DNA from: Bacteroidales bacterium UBA1256
Lineage (GTDB): Bacteria; Bacteroidota; Bacteroidia; Bacteroidales; Paludibacteraceae
Assembly (NCBI GenBank): GCA_002308195.1
Contig: DBVU01000044.1
Span: 20,099 to 32,184 of the forward strand
Reading direction: 5' to 3'
DNA length: 12,086 nucleotides
In this document: positions 1 through 6,519 of the stretch, piece by piece
Numbering within the stretch: the stretch's first letter is position 1
Layout: every line of letters starts with the position of its first letter
Position numbers and translations under genes: made by a program
Notes under the pieces: model-generated
The model's database searches: none
Seen by the model: only the letters and a program-made list of their open reading frames with translations
What the model was told of the DNA's origin: nothing

Positions 1-629
1 AATCCGTAGATAATACCCGTGTGCAATCCACTGACTGCCAACACATGTGCTGCGCCTGAGGCCTGGAAATGTTGTCTGAGCGCGGGATCCAGATCTTCTT
101 TGTAGCCTAATGTGAGTGCCGCGGTAGTGGCCAGTTCATCTTTTGTAAGCCCGGCTGCGGCTAAGCGTTGGTATAGCCGTTTCTGCAGCGAAGGTCGCGG
201 TGCGGGATTCTGATTGCGCAGAATGGCATATCTGCTCACAAATGCAGTTCCGATAATGCCTTGTCGGCGCAGATAAAGGCCGTAATCAAAATTGCCGATA
301 GAGTCGCCTCGGTGTAATCGTGTCTGTGTCAAAAGGGTGTCGCCTATCTGTGGTGCACTTTTGGTGCTGTCGCGTAGCACATATATCAAAGCGCGTCCTT
401 TGGCAGTTTCTCTGTTGGCCATGACCATTTCTGCTTCGTACCGCCAACATTTCTTGGTATCTCGCGGTTCGCTCTGCACCACAAAAGCATACGAGCACAG
501 ACTATCCAACGTTGCACATTCTGTGTCGCGCAACAGATTGATTGGCCAAGACCAATAGTTGCAAATGAGAAGAAAAAGCACTACGGGAACCAGTAGTACC
601 ACCATTGGATATGCGCGCAAACGCTCCAT
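1..629 (-). CDS. comEC: ComEC/Rec2-family DNA uptake channel protein, N-terminal part (cut by left window edge)
   Basis: ComEC forms the inner-membrane channel that carries single-stranded DNA into the cytoplasm during natural transformation. The 209 N-terminal residues are visible. There is one hydrophobic segment (about residues 8-23), then a soluble region that fits the extracytoplasmic DUF4131/OB-like domain with the family signature around FDYGLYLRRQGI. The start of the Competence domain follows, with LGYKEDLDPALRQHFQASG and HVLAVSGLHTGI near residues 195-207. The motif series is diagnostic. The start at 629 is forced: upstream in frame a stop lies at 666-668 and no other ATG, GTG or TTG lies between. 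The ATG shares one base with the rpe stop (TAATG), which suggests translational coupling to rpe. Oddity: only one membrane segment precedes the soluble domain, where I would expect about two. Whether the organism is transformable cannot be told from this fragment. Confidence 0.9.
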   Translation of the reverse strand, partial: MERLRAYPMVVLLVPVVLFLLICNYWSWPINLLRDTECATLDSLCSYAFVVQSEPRDTKKCWRYEAEMVMANRETAKGRALIYVLRDSTKSAPQIGDTLLTQTRLHRGDSIGNFDYGLYLRRQGIIGTAFVSRYAILRNQNPAPRPSLQKRLYQRLAAAGLTKDELATTAALTLGYKEDLDPALRQHFQASGAAHVLAVSGLHTGIIYG

Positions 630-1273
630 TAGGCTTTCATCTGGCGGATAACATCTTCCGGATTTTTAGCGCCAAAAACGGCACTTCCTGCCACGAGGAC
701 ATCGGCTCCGGCCGCAAATAATTCCGGGGCATTTTGAGCATTCACTCCACCATCTATCTCGATGAGTGTTTTCAGTCCGCGACGGTCGATTTCCGTACGG
801 ATGAAGCGAATCTTGTCCATCGTCTCGGGAATGAATTTTTGTCCACCGAAACCTGCGAAAACAGACATTAGAAGAACCATGTCCACTTTGTCCAGATACG
901 GAACAAGTCGTTCCACAGCGATGTCGGGATTGATGGTCAGGCACGTACGGACGCCTTTGGCCCGAATGAGATCCAAGATAGGCAACGGATCGTCCACTGC
1001 CTCGAGATGGAAACCAACCGACCATGCTCCCGCATCGCAGAAACGCTCGACGTATTTCTCCGGATGAACAATCATGAGATGAACATCCAAGGGTTTTGTA
1101 CAGTATTTGCGCATCGGTTCCATCAACGGAAAACCGAATGAGATATTCGGTACAAAAACACCATCCATGACATCTACATGCAGCCAGTCTGCTTCGCTGC
1201 GATTGATCATCTGTATGTCTTGTTCGAGGTGGCCGAAATCAGCCGAAAGAACCGAAGGGGCAATGAGTTTCAT
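629..1273 (-). CDS. rpe: Ribulose-phosphate 3-epimerase
   Basis: This cytosolic TIM-barrel enzyme interconverts D-ribulose 5-phosphate and D-xylulose 5-phosphate in the pentose phosphate pathway. The 214 residues match the usual length. Family motifs occur in order: APSVLSADF at the N-terminus, HVDVMDGVFVPNISFG (metal ligands His and Asp), DVHLMI (second metal His), EIDGGV (catalytic, metal-binding Asp) and AGSAVFG (phosphate-binding loop). The flexible loop, usually MSVNPGFGGQ in bacteria as I recall it, reads MSVFAGFGGQ here, so the two residues before the glycine are changed while the rest of the loop is intact. All metal ligands are present, so I expect an active enzyme. The gene has its own promoter upstream and is followed by comEC with a one-base overlap. 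The start ATG at 1273 lies 22 bases from the promoter -7 box. Confidence 0.95.
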   Translation of the reverse strand: MKLIAPSVLSADFGHLEQDIQMINRSEADWLHVDVMDGVFVPNISFGFPLMEPMRKYCTKPLDVHLMIVHPEKYVERFCDAGAWSVGFHLEAVDDPLPILDLIRAKGVRTCLTINPDIAVERLVPYLDKVDMVLLMSVFAGFGGQKFIPETMDKIRFIRTEIDRRGLKTLIEIDGGVNAQNAPELFAAGADVLVAGSAVFGAKNPEDVIRQMKA

Positions 1274-1294
1274 AGGCGTTAGTCAAAATCGTTG

Positions 1295-1326
1295 CAAAGA
1301 TACAACTTTTTTGTGACATGTGCAAA
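1295..1326 (-). promoter_or_regulatory. Bacteroidota-type promoter for rpe-comEC
   Basis: On the minus strand TTTG (plus-strand 1323-1326) is followed after 20 bp by TATCTTTG (1295-1302). This is a full match to the Bacteroidota consensus TTTG-N19-21-TAnnTTTG. It lies between the response-regulator stop (1341) and the rpe start (1273), so rpe and comEC can be transcribed independently of the regulator. I see no terminator hairpin between the regulator and this promoter, so read-through is possible. Confidence 0.75.
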
Positions 1327-1340
1327 TTATTGATTGTTTT

Positions 1341-2015
1341 TTACACTTTGACGAGTTTGTATCCTTTGCCGCGAATAGCAAGTATGTTGTATCCGATAGG
1401 TCGCAAGAAAGTTCGCAAATGGTTGATGAACACTCCTAATGAGCGTGAAGTGAAGGCATTGTCTTCTTTCCAAAGCGAAGCTAAAATACGATGGCGGTCA
1501 ACGATCTCATCCTTGTGGCGGCAAAGCATCAGTAGCAGTTCGCTCTCACGACCGGAGAGGTGTTGCCCATCGAAAGTCTGGTGAATGGCATCAAACGAAT
1601 GGCCATCTAAATCGAAAATGCGTTGTTTGCTCTCTTCGTCCTGTCGTACGCGTCGCATAATAGCTTCGATGCGGCAAATCAGCAAGTCCATGGAGAATGG
1701 TTTGAGCTGATAGTCATCGCAACCCAATTGAAAGGCTCGCATCTGGTCTTCGCGTTCGCTGCGTGTAGTAAGTATGATAACCGGCAATAATGGTTGGCGA
1801 TGGCGAATCTCTCGCAATAGGTCGTATCCGTTCATGCCAAGGCCTTGTAGTTCCATCAGAACCAAGTCATGATGCGATTGCTCGATGGTGGTGAGTGCTT
1901 CGCGCGCCTGAGAAACCGAATGCGCCTTGTAGCCACGACTACCCAAATAGTCGCAAAGCACAGTAGCTAGACTGATATCGCTATCGATGATGAGTAACTT
2001 TGTATTTACGGCCAT
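1341..2015 (-). CDS. OmpR-family response regulator, RprY-like, with degenerate receiver domain
   Basis: A DNA-binding response regulator of 224 residues: receiver domain about 5-122, linker, and winged-helix DNA-binding domain about 130-224 ending in RGKGYKLV. The wording (FSMDLLICRIEAIMRRVR, LSGRESELLLMLC, SLWKEDNAFTSRS) resembles the Bacteroidales regulator RprY. The receiver is degenerate. Where the phospho-acceptor Asp is expected (DLVLLDL in typical members) it reads DLVLMEL, with Glu55 encoded by GAA at 1851-1853. The acidic pair near the N-terminus is IIDSD, so one metal-binding Asp is Ser12. The switch Thr83 and Lys105 (LKPF) are kept. In the recognition region the usual SLDV is SLGV. 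No histidine kinase is nearby. I infer a phosphorylation-independent regulator. An in-frame upstream extension to 2207 was rejected because the promoter and the divergent ansA gene occupy it. Target genes are unknown. Confidence 0.88.
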   Translation of the reverse strand: MAVNTKLLIIDSDISLATVLCDYLGSRGYKAHSVSQAREALTTIEQSHHDLVLMELQGLGMNGYDLLREIRHRQPLLPVIILTTRSEREDQMRAFQLGCDDYQLKPFSMDLLICRIEAIMRRVRQDEESKQRIFDLDGHSFDAIHQTFDGQHLSGRESELLLMLCRHKDEIVDRHRILASLWKEDNAFTSRSLGVFINHLRTFLRPIGYNILAIRGKGYKLVKV

Positions 2016-2042
2016 AGGATAGTTGGATTTGAAAATTTTGTG

Positions 2043-2073
2043 CAAAATTACAACTTTTTTTGCATATGTCAAA
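2043..2073 (-). promoter_or_regulatory. Bacteroidota-type promoter for the response regulator
   Basis: On the minus strand TTTG (plus-strand 2070-2073) is followed after 19 bp by TAATTTTG (2043-2050), a full consensus match. The start codon lies 28 bp downstream at 2015. This placement supports the 224-residue form of the regulator over a longer in-frame reading. The spacer adjoining the -7 box shares 12 identical bases with the rpe promoter (plus-strand tacaactttttt at 2049-2060 and 1301-1312). Confidence 0.72.
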
Positions 2074-2090
2074 ATTTTTGTGTACTTTTG
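2059..2090 (+). promoter_or_regulatory. Bacteroidota-type promoter for ansA-pepD, overlapping the divergent promoter
   Basis: TTTG (2059-2062), a 20-bp spacer and TACTTTTG (2083-2090) match the Bacteroidota consensus. Transcription should begin a few bases after 2090, giving a leader of only about 10-15 nt before the ATG at 2110. That rules out the longer in-frame reading starting at 2023. The -33 box sits inside the region covered by the opposite promoter (2043-2073), so the two share 2059-2073. Confidence 0.75.
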
Positions 2091-2109
2091 CACCGCAAAA
2101 GTTGAACAG

Positions 2110-3147
2110 ATGAGTAAAGTACTGTTAATATCCACCGGTGGAACCATTACGATGGTTCGCGCGAAAGAGTCGGGCGCGTTGGTTCCCGCAGACATGAAGA
2201 CCTTCAAAGCCTATATGCCGGAATTGTCCGAGGGCGATATTCATGTTGATATCCAAGCGTTTGACCCGTTAGTCGATTCGTCGGATGTAGGTCCGGAGAG
2301 TTGGGCAAAGATGGCGCAGATGGTCTATGACAATTACGAAGCCTATGACGGTTTTGTGATTCTGCATGGAACAGATACGATGTCTTATTCAGCTTCGGCT
2401 CTCAGTTTCATGCTCGAGAATCTGAATAAGCCGGTCGTTTTTACCGGTTCACAATTGCCCGTGGGTGTGCTGCGTAGCGATGCTAAGGAAAATCTGCTAA
2501 CGGCCATTGAGATAGCTGCGGCCAAAGACGAAGACGGTAATGCGATAGTTCCTGAGGTGACGATTTATTTTGAGGACCGTTTGTTCCGTGCCAATCGTAC
2601 TACCAAACGCAATGCAGAGCATTTCTCGGCCTTCAATTCGTACAATTATCCCGCGCTCGCGAAAGCCGGCGTACACATTACGTATCAGCCGCACTTGGTT
2701 CACTACTGTGATTCTCGCTTGCAACTGAGGTTGCACACGGCCTATGATACTAATGTTACAGTGCTGAAACTATTCCCCGGCATTCAACCACAGACAGTGA
2801 AAGCCATTCTGCATATCAAGGGTCTGAAAGCCGTGGTTTTGGAGACTTTTGGTGCGGGTAATGCGCCTACGGCCAAATGGTTGTACCGCGAACTGAAAGC
2901 GGCCGTAAGTCGCGGTATCATCATCGTCAACAAAACGCAATGTAATACCGGTTCGGTTAAGATGGGTCTGTATGCAGTTTCGCTCAATCTGCTGAAAGCC
3001 GGCATTATTTCCGGATACGACATTACTACAGAGGCGTTGCTTACCAAAATGATGTACCTATTGGGCGAATTCCCCGATCAACCGGAGAAAGTGAAAGAAC
3101 TGCTCAATACCAATCTATGTGGCGAAGTAACGGTGGATGAAGCTTAG
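2110..3147 (+). CDS. ansA: Type I (cytosolic) L-asparaginase
   Basis: Hydrolyses L-asparagine to aspartate and ammonia. The protein has 345 residues and no signal peptide, which points to the cytosolic type I form like E. coli AnsA rather than the periplasmic type II. Active-site motifs are ISTGGTI with nucleophile Thr12, VDSSD around residues 55-59 (substrate-binding Ser), and HGTDTM with Thr88-Asp89. Also matching are ALSFMLEN, FTGSQLPVGVLRSD, NRTTK (the conserved Lys) and the C-terminal part with GNAPTAK and NKTQCNTGSVKMG. The start at 2110 is chosen because the protein core begins there and the promoter lies at 2059-2090. pepD follows after 27 bp, so the two are very probably cotranscribed. 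No residue needed for catalysis appears to be missing. Confidence 0.95.
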   Translation: MSKVLLISTGGTITMVRAKESGALVPADMKTFKAYMPELSEGDIHVDIQAFDPLVDSSDVGPESWAKMAQMVYDNYEAYDGFVILHGTDTMSYSASALSFMLENLNKPVVFTGSQLPVGVLRSDAKENLLTAIEIAAAKDEDGNAIVPEVTIYFEDRLFRANRTTKRNAEHFSAFNSYNYPALAKAGVHITYQPHLVHYCDSRLQLRLHTAYDTNVTVLKLFPGIQPQTVKAILHIKGLKAVVLETFGAGNAPTAKWLYRELKAAVSRGIIIVNKTQCNTGSVKMGLYAVSLNLLKAGIISGYDITTEALLTKMMYLLGEFPDQPEKVKELLNTNLCGEVTVDEA

Positions 3148-3174
3148 AAATTAAATGTTTAGAAAGGCAAAGAT

Positions 3175-4620
3175 ATGAAAAACTTGGAACCTAAAGGTTT
3201 GTGGGAAAGTTTCTACAGCCTAACACAAATTCCGCGTCCGAGCGGTAAGCGCAAAGAGATTGCGGACTTTTTGGTAAACTACGGTAAGGGTCTTGGACTC
3301 GAGGTGCTGCAAGACGAAATCGGCAATGTGCTGATTCGTAAACCGGCTAGCAAGGGCATGGAAAATCATCCGGGCGTTATTCTGCAAGGTCACATGGATA
3401 TGGTGCCTCAGAAGAACAGCGACAAAGTCTTTGACTTTGAGAAAGATGCGATTCAGGCCTATGTGGAAGATAACAAAGAGTGGGTAACGGCAGATGGCAC
3501 GACGCTTGGCGCAGACAACGGAATCGGCGTGGCTACGGCTATGGCTATTCTAGCAGACAAGAATGCCGTTCATCCGCCATTGGAGGCATTCTTTACCATT
3601 GATGAAGAAACGGGTATGTACGGTGCGAATGACCTGAAGAGCGGTTGGCTGAAAGGCAAATATCTGCTGAATCTGGATTCGGAAACCGAAGGTGAACTAT
3701 ACGTAGGTTGTGCCGGAGGAATCGATGCGGAGGCTACTTTCCGCTATCAGACAGTAGATACAGAAGAAGGCGATATAGCTCTGAAAGTAGAACTGAAGGG
3801 CTGCAAAGGAGGTCACTCGGGTTGTGATATCCACTTGCAGCGAGCCAATGCTATCAAGTTGCTGTTCCGTTTCCTGAAAGATGCGGTGGCTAATTTTGAG
3901 GCACGTCTGGCGTGCGTAGAAGGCGGATCGCTGAGAAACTCGATTCCGCGTGAGGCTTCGGCCATCATCACTATTCCTGCTGACAGTTATCAAGATCTGC
4001 AAGATTTAGTAGATCGCTACGAAGATTTGTTCTTGCGTGAGTATGATGGCGTAGATGAAGGAATCTCGTTGGCCGCCAAAGAAGTAGAATGTCCGAAGAA
4101 AGAGATGCCAGAGGAGATTCAGGACTGTCTGATTCACGCTGTTACGCTTTGTCCGCACGGCGTATATAGAATGATTCCGGAGATGCCGGATATCGTTGAG
4201 ACGAGCAACAACTTAGCCATCATTGAGACCAAAGAAGGCGAAGTGAAAGTGATCTGCCTGACTCGTTCGAATGTGGAGAGCAGAAAAGAGGAACTGGCTT
4301 CTGTGATTCAGTCGGCTTTCTCGTTGGCCGGTGCCCAAGTGGAGTTCAGCGGAGCTTATCCGGGTTGGAAACCTAATTTTAAGAGTGGTTTGCTCAAGAC
4401 GATGAAGGAAACGTATGTGAAGGAATTTGGCAACGAGCCGCGTATCGTTACTATCCACGCGGGTTTGGAATGTGGCATTATCGGCGCTAAATATGATGGC
4501 ATGGAGATGATATCTTTCGGTCCGACCATCGAACATCCGCATAGTCCGGACGAGCGCGTTAATATAGCAACGGTGCAGAAATTCTATCGCTATGTACTGG
4601 CTGCGCTGAAAGCGTTGTAA
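3175..4620 (+). CDS. pepD: Aminoacyl-histidine dipeptidase (peptidase D, family M20C)
   Basis: A cytosolic dinuclear zinc dipeptidase that cleaves Xaa-His (carnosine-type) and other dipeptides. Its 481 residues are the usual length. The M20 ligand set is complete: His73 and Asp75 in QGHMDMV, Asp114 in LGADNGIG, Glu144 (general base) and Glu145 in DEETGMYG, Asp168 in NLDSE, and His456 in HPHSPDER. The lid/dimerisation domain is inserted after about residue 185 and contains KGGHSGCDIH. The spacing agrees with Vibrio PepD. The start ATG at 3175 is preceded by a weak purine stretch (AGAAAGG). It is the second gene after ansA and ends 15 bp before a strong terminator. Together with ansA it suggests use of peptides and amino acids as nitrogen or carbon source. 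Confidence 0.95.
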   Translation: MKNLEPKGLWESFYSLTQIPRPSGKRKEIADFLVNYGKGLGLEVLQDEIGNVLIRKPASKGMENHPGVILQGHMDMVPQKNSDKVFDFEKDAIQAYVEDNKEWVTADGTTLGADNGIGVATAMAILADKNAVHPPLEAFFTIDEETGMYGANDLKSGWLKGKYLLNLDSETEGELYVGCAGGIDAEATFRYQTVDTEEGDIALKVELKGCKGGHSGCDIHLQRANAIKLLFRFLKDAVANFEARLACVEGGSLRNSIPREASAIITIPADSYQDLQDLVDRYEDLFLREYDGVDEGISLAAKEVECPKKEMPEEIQDCLIHAVTLCPHGVYRMIPEMPDIVETSNNLAIIETKEGEVKVICLTRSNVESRKEELASVIQSAFSLAGAQVEFSGAYPGWKPNFKSGLLKTMKETYVKEFGNEPRIVTIHAGLECGIIGAKYDGMEMISFGPTIEHPHSPDERVNIATVQKFYRYVLAALKAL

Positions 4621-4634
4621 GAAGACCAGTAGAG

Positions 4635-4667
4635 AAAAAAAGGAGCGCCCGAGAGCGCTCTTTTTTT
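4635..4667. terminator. Bidirectional intrinsic terminator between convergent operons
   Basis: A stem GAGCGC/GCGCTC (4643-4648 with 4655-4660) closes a six-base loop. It is extended by a G-T pair and an A-tract (4635-4641) against a T-tract (4661-4667). The A-tract on one side and T-tract on the other give a U-run whichever strand is transcribed. It lies 15 bp after the pepD stop, and 228 bp beyond the S41 protease stop for the opposite operon. Confidence 0.88.
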
Positions 4668-4712
4668 GTTGTGTAATGTGTAAGGTGTTTATTTACTCTT
4701 GCGTTCTAGAGC

Positions 4713-4740
4713 TAGAGGCTCTCATTACAGAGAACCTCTA
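4713..4740. repeat. Interrupted inverted repeat (hairpin) in the convergent intergenic region
   Basis: TAGAGG (4713-4718) pairs with CCTCTA (4735-4740). After one C/A mismatch, TCTC (4720-4723) pairs with GAGA (4730-4733), leaving a six-base loop. No T-run follows on either strand, so it is not a typical intrinsic terminator. If read-through from the S41 side reaches it, it would fold in the 3' untranslated RNA. Function unknown. Confidence 0.5.
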
Positions 4741-4768
4741 CTATGTGGATATAGACTGGTGACTGTCT

Positions 4769-4828
4769 CGATTATATCGTACTTATAACGCACTTATATC
4801 GCACTTATAACGCACTTATAACGCACTA
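4769..4828. repeat. Tandem array of an 11-bp unit (CGCACTTATAA)
   Basis: Four consecutive 11-bp units occupy 4778-4788, 4789-4799, 4800-4810 and 4811-4821 with the form CG(C/T)ACTTATA(A/T). A shortened copy precedes them (CGATTATAT, 4769-4777) and a partial copy follows (CGCACTA, 4822-4828). The copies differ at only a few positions. The period is not a multiple of three and the array lies outside any gene, so it is not coding. The unit is close to one DNA helical turn, so equivalent bases face the same side. It could be a protein-binding array or simple slippage-derived repeat; the sequence alone does not decide. Confidence 0.85.
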
Positions 4829-4850
4829 AATTTGGCTTTCATTTTTGTTA

Positions 4851-4875
4851 GTATTATATACATAGTATATAATAC
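4851..4875. repeat. Perfect AT-rich palindrome downstream of the S41 protease gene
   Basis: GTATTATATAC (4851-4861) and GTATATAATAC (4865-4875) are exact reverse complements separated by ATA. It begins 20 bp past the S41 protease stop codon, so in that transcript it would form an 11-bp hairpin in the 3' untranslated region. No T-run follows it on the minus strand, so any role in termination is uncertain. mRNA 3'-end protection or a dimeric protein operator are alternatives. Confidence 0.6.
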
Positions 4876-4894
4876 AGAGAAGCGGTGCATTTTG

Positions 4895-6505
4895 TTACTT
4901 AGAAAGAACTTCTACGGCTTTCTTGGTGATTTCGTCATCACGTTCGAAGAGCGGGAAGAATCCTTCGTCGCCAAGAATATTGCGCACGATATATGCGTTG
5001 AGCAGACGCACGATGAGCGGTTTGGATTTGGCAATTTGCGCTTGGTCGGGTTCAATACCTTTCTCCTTAGCAAAAGCCGCAAACTCGCGTGTCAGATCTT
5101 GCTTGAGCAAGTAGCGTTCCAACGATTGCCAGTCTTTGTATTGATTCAACTGCTTGCGGTGTTCGTCGGTATATTTGTACGCAAACTGATAGGTGTATGC
5201 CATATTCACGCAGCGGTTGTACCACGGTGTATAGAGCGAAGTGTCGCGCCCTACAAAAATATCAGGCATGATACCTCCTCCGCCATGCACGATACGTCCA
5301 CCCTTGGTGCGATAAGTAGTGGTGTCTGCAAAATGCACACTATCCGCAGAATAGAACTCACCGTGTTCGAAGCGATCGAGCAGTTCTTGCTGATAATCAG
5401 TCTGGTCGCCCAGTTCGTACGGCTTCTGGATACAACGTCCGGAAGGGGTGTAATAGCGTGCGATAGTGAGTCGTACGGCACTACCGTCGTCGAAAGGCAT
5501 TTGTTGTTGCACCAATCCCTTGCCGAACGAGCGGCGGCCGATAATCTGCGCACGGTCGTTATCTTGCATTGCGCCTGCGAAAATCTCGCTTGCAGAAGCT
5601 GAGAAATCGTCAATCAGCACAGCCAGTGGCACATTTTTGAATCGTCCGCTACCATCGGCTGCGGCGTCGTAACGCGGATAAGCGCGGCCTTCGGCATAGA
5701 CTATCTGTTCGCCACGATTGAGGAATTCATTGGCCATGCGAATAGCTTGGTCCATATATCCGCCGCTATTCTCCCGCAAGTCAACGATATAGCTTGTGGC
5801 ACCTTGCGAGCGCAATTCTGCCAGGGCGGAGATAAACTCGCGGTAGGTGTTCTCGCCAAACTTGTTGGCGCGAACGAAACCAATCTTCTTGCCGTTTTGC
5901 TCAATGATAAATTTAGCATCGACCGAATTGACAGGAATATCGCCACGTGTGATAGTGTAGTGGAGCAGTTCTTTGGTTCCTGCGCGTTGGATACCAATCT
6001 TCACTTTTGTGCCTTTTTCTCCACGTAGCGAGCGCATCACTTTCTCGTTGTTGATCTTTTTGCCGACAAAAAGGCTGTCGTCCACAGTGATTAGCTTATC
6101 GCCCGCCAAAACTCCCACACCTTCACTCGGTCCGCCTGCAATAACAGCGACGATACGCACCGTGTCTTGCTGAATGGTAAATTGCACGCCGATGCCAGAG
6201 AACGAGCCTGCCAATTCGGAATTAACCAGTTCGAGGTCCTTCTTAGGAATATACGCCGAGTGCGGATCCAGTTTCTTAACCAGTTCGTCCATCACTTCGT
6301 CGGTAATGCTGTCAATATCGAGACTATCGACATAGGCTTGCTCCATCAGTTGCAAGAGTCGGTCCACCTTGGATTGCTCCAGACTCCAACGACCATTCTG
6401 ATAGACGATGCGTTGTGCTGAGGCTTTCTGAGTAAGCGCTGAGCCGATGAAGATACCCAAAACAACCGCCAAGACGGTCAGGGTAGGGAGAATATACTTT
6501 TTCAT
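4895..6505 (-). CDS. ctpA: Exported S41-family C-terminal processing peptidase (CtpA/Prc-like) with PDZ domain
   Basis: A serine protease of 536 residues that degrades or trims exported proteins from their C-termini. Residues 5-22 are hydrophobic and are followed by ASA-Q at 28-31, a possible signal-peptidase site, so it acts in the periplasm, free or membrane-anchored. A PDZ domain spans about 98-185 (GIGVQF, AGDKLITVDD) and the catalytic domain about 205-365. The sequence FSASASEIFAGAMQD carries Ser304 with Asp315 eleven residues later, and GRRSFGKG carries Lys329. The Ser-Lys spacing of 25 and Ser-Asp spacing of 11 equal those of E. coli Tsp. The C-terminal tail of about 170 residues is of the kind seen in Bacteroidota members. 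It is the last gene of the minus-strand run, 14 bp after the deaminase gene. The substrate cannot be told. Confidence 0.93.
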   Translation of the reverse strand: MKKYILPTLTVLAVVLGIFIGSALTQKASAQRIVYQNGRWSLEQSKVDRLLQLMEQAYVDSLDIDSITDEVMDELVKKLDPHSAYIPKKDLELVNSELAGSFSGIGVQFTIQQDTVRIVAVIAGGPSEGVGVLAGDKLITVDDSLFVGKKINNEKVMRSLRGEKGTKVKIGIQRAGTKELLHYTITRGDIPVNSVDAKFIIEQNGKKIGFVRANKFGENTYREFISALAELRSQGATSYIVDLRENSGGYMDQAIRMANEFLNRGEQIVYAEGRAYPRYDAAADGSGRFKNVPLAVLIDDFSASASEIFAGAMQDNDRAQIIGRRSFGKGLVQQQMPFDDGSAVRLTIARYYTPSGRCIQKPYELGDQTDYQQELLDRFEHGEFYSADSVHFADTTTYRTKGGRIVHGGGGIMPDIFVGRDTSLYTPWYNRCVNMAYTYQFAYKYTDEHRKQLNQYKDWQSLERYLLKQDLTREFAAFAKEKGIEPDQAQIAKSKPLIVRLLNAYIVRNILGDEGFFPLFERDDEITKKAVEVLSK

Positions 6506-6519
6506 TGCTGATTTAGGAT

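Noticed and set aside
2023..2109. N-terminal extension of asparaginase, which would resemble a hydrophobic leader
   Set aside because: The consensus promoter at 2059-2090 places transcription start downstream of 2023, and the type I asparaginase fold begins at the ATG at 2110. The hydrophobic look comes from AT-rich promoter DNA.
2016..2207. N-terminal extension of the response regulator upstream of 2015
   Set aside because: The added 64 residues do not belong to a receiver domain and cover both promoters and the start of the divergent ansA gene.
4769..4828. CRISPR array as an explanation for the tandem repeat
   Set aside because: The units are 11 bp with no unique spacers between them and no cas genes are near, so it is a simple tandem repeat.
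4832..5602. Plus-strand open frame of 256 codons beginning in the convergent intergenic region
   Set aside because: Most of it is antisense to the S41 protease gene, and its first part crosses the palindrome at 4851-4875. No domain is recognisable.
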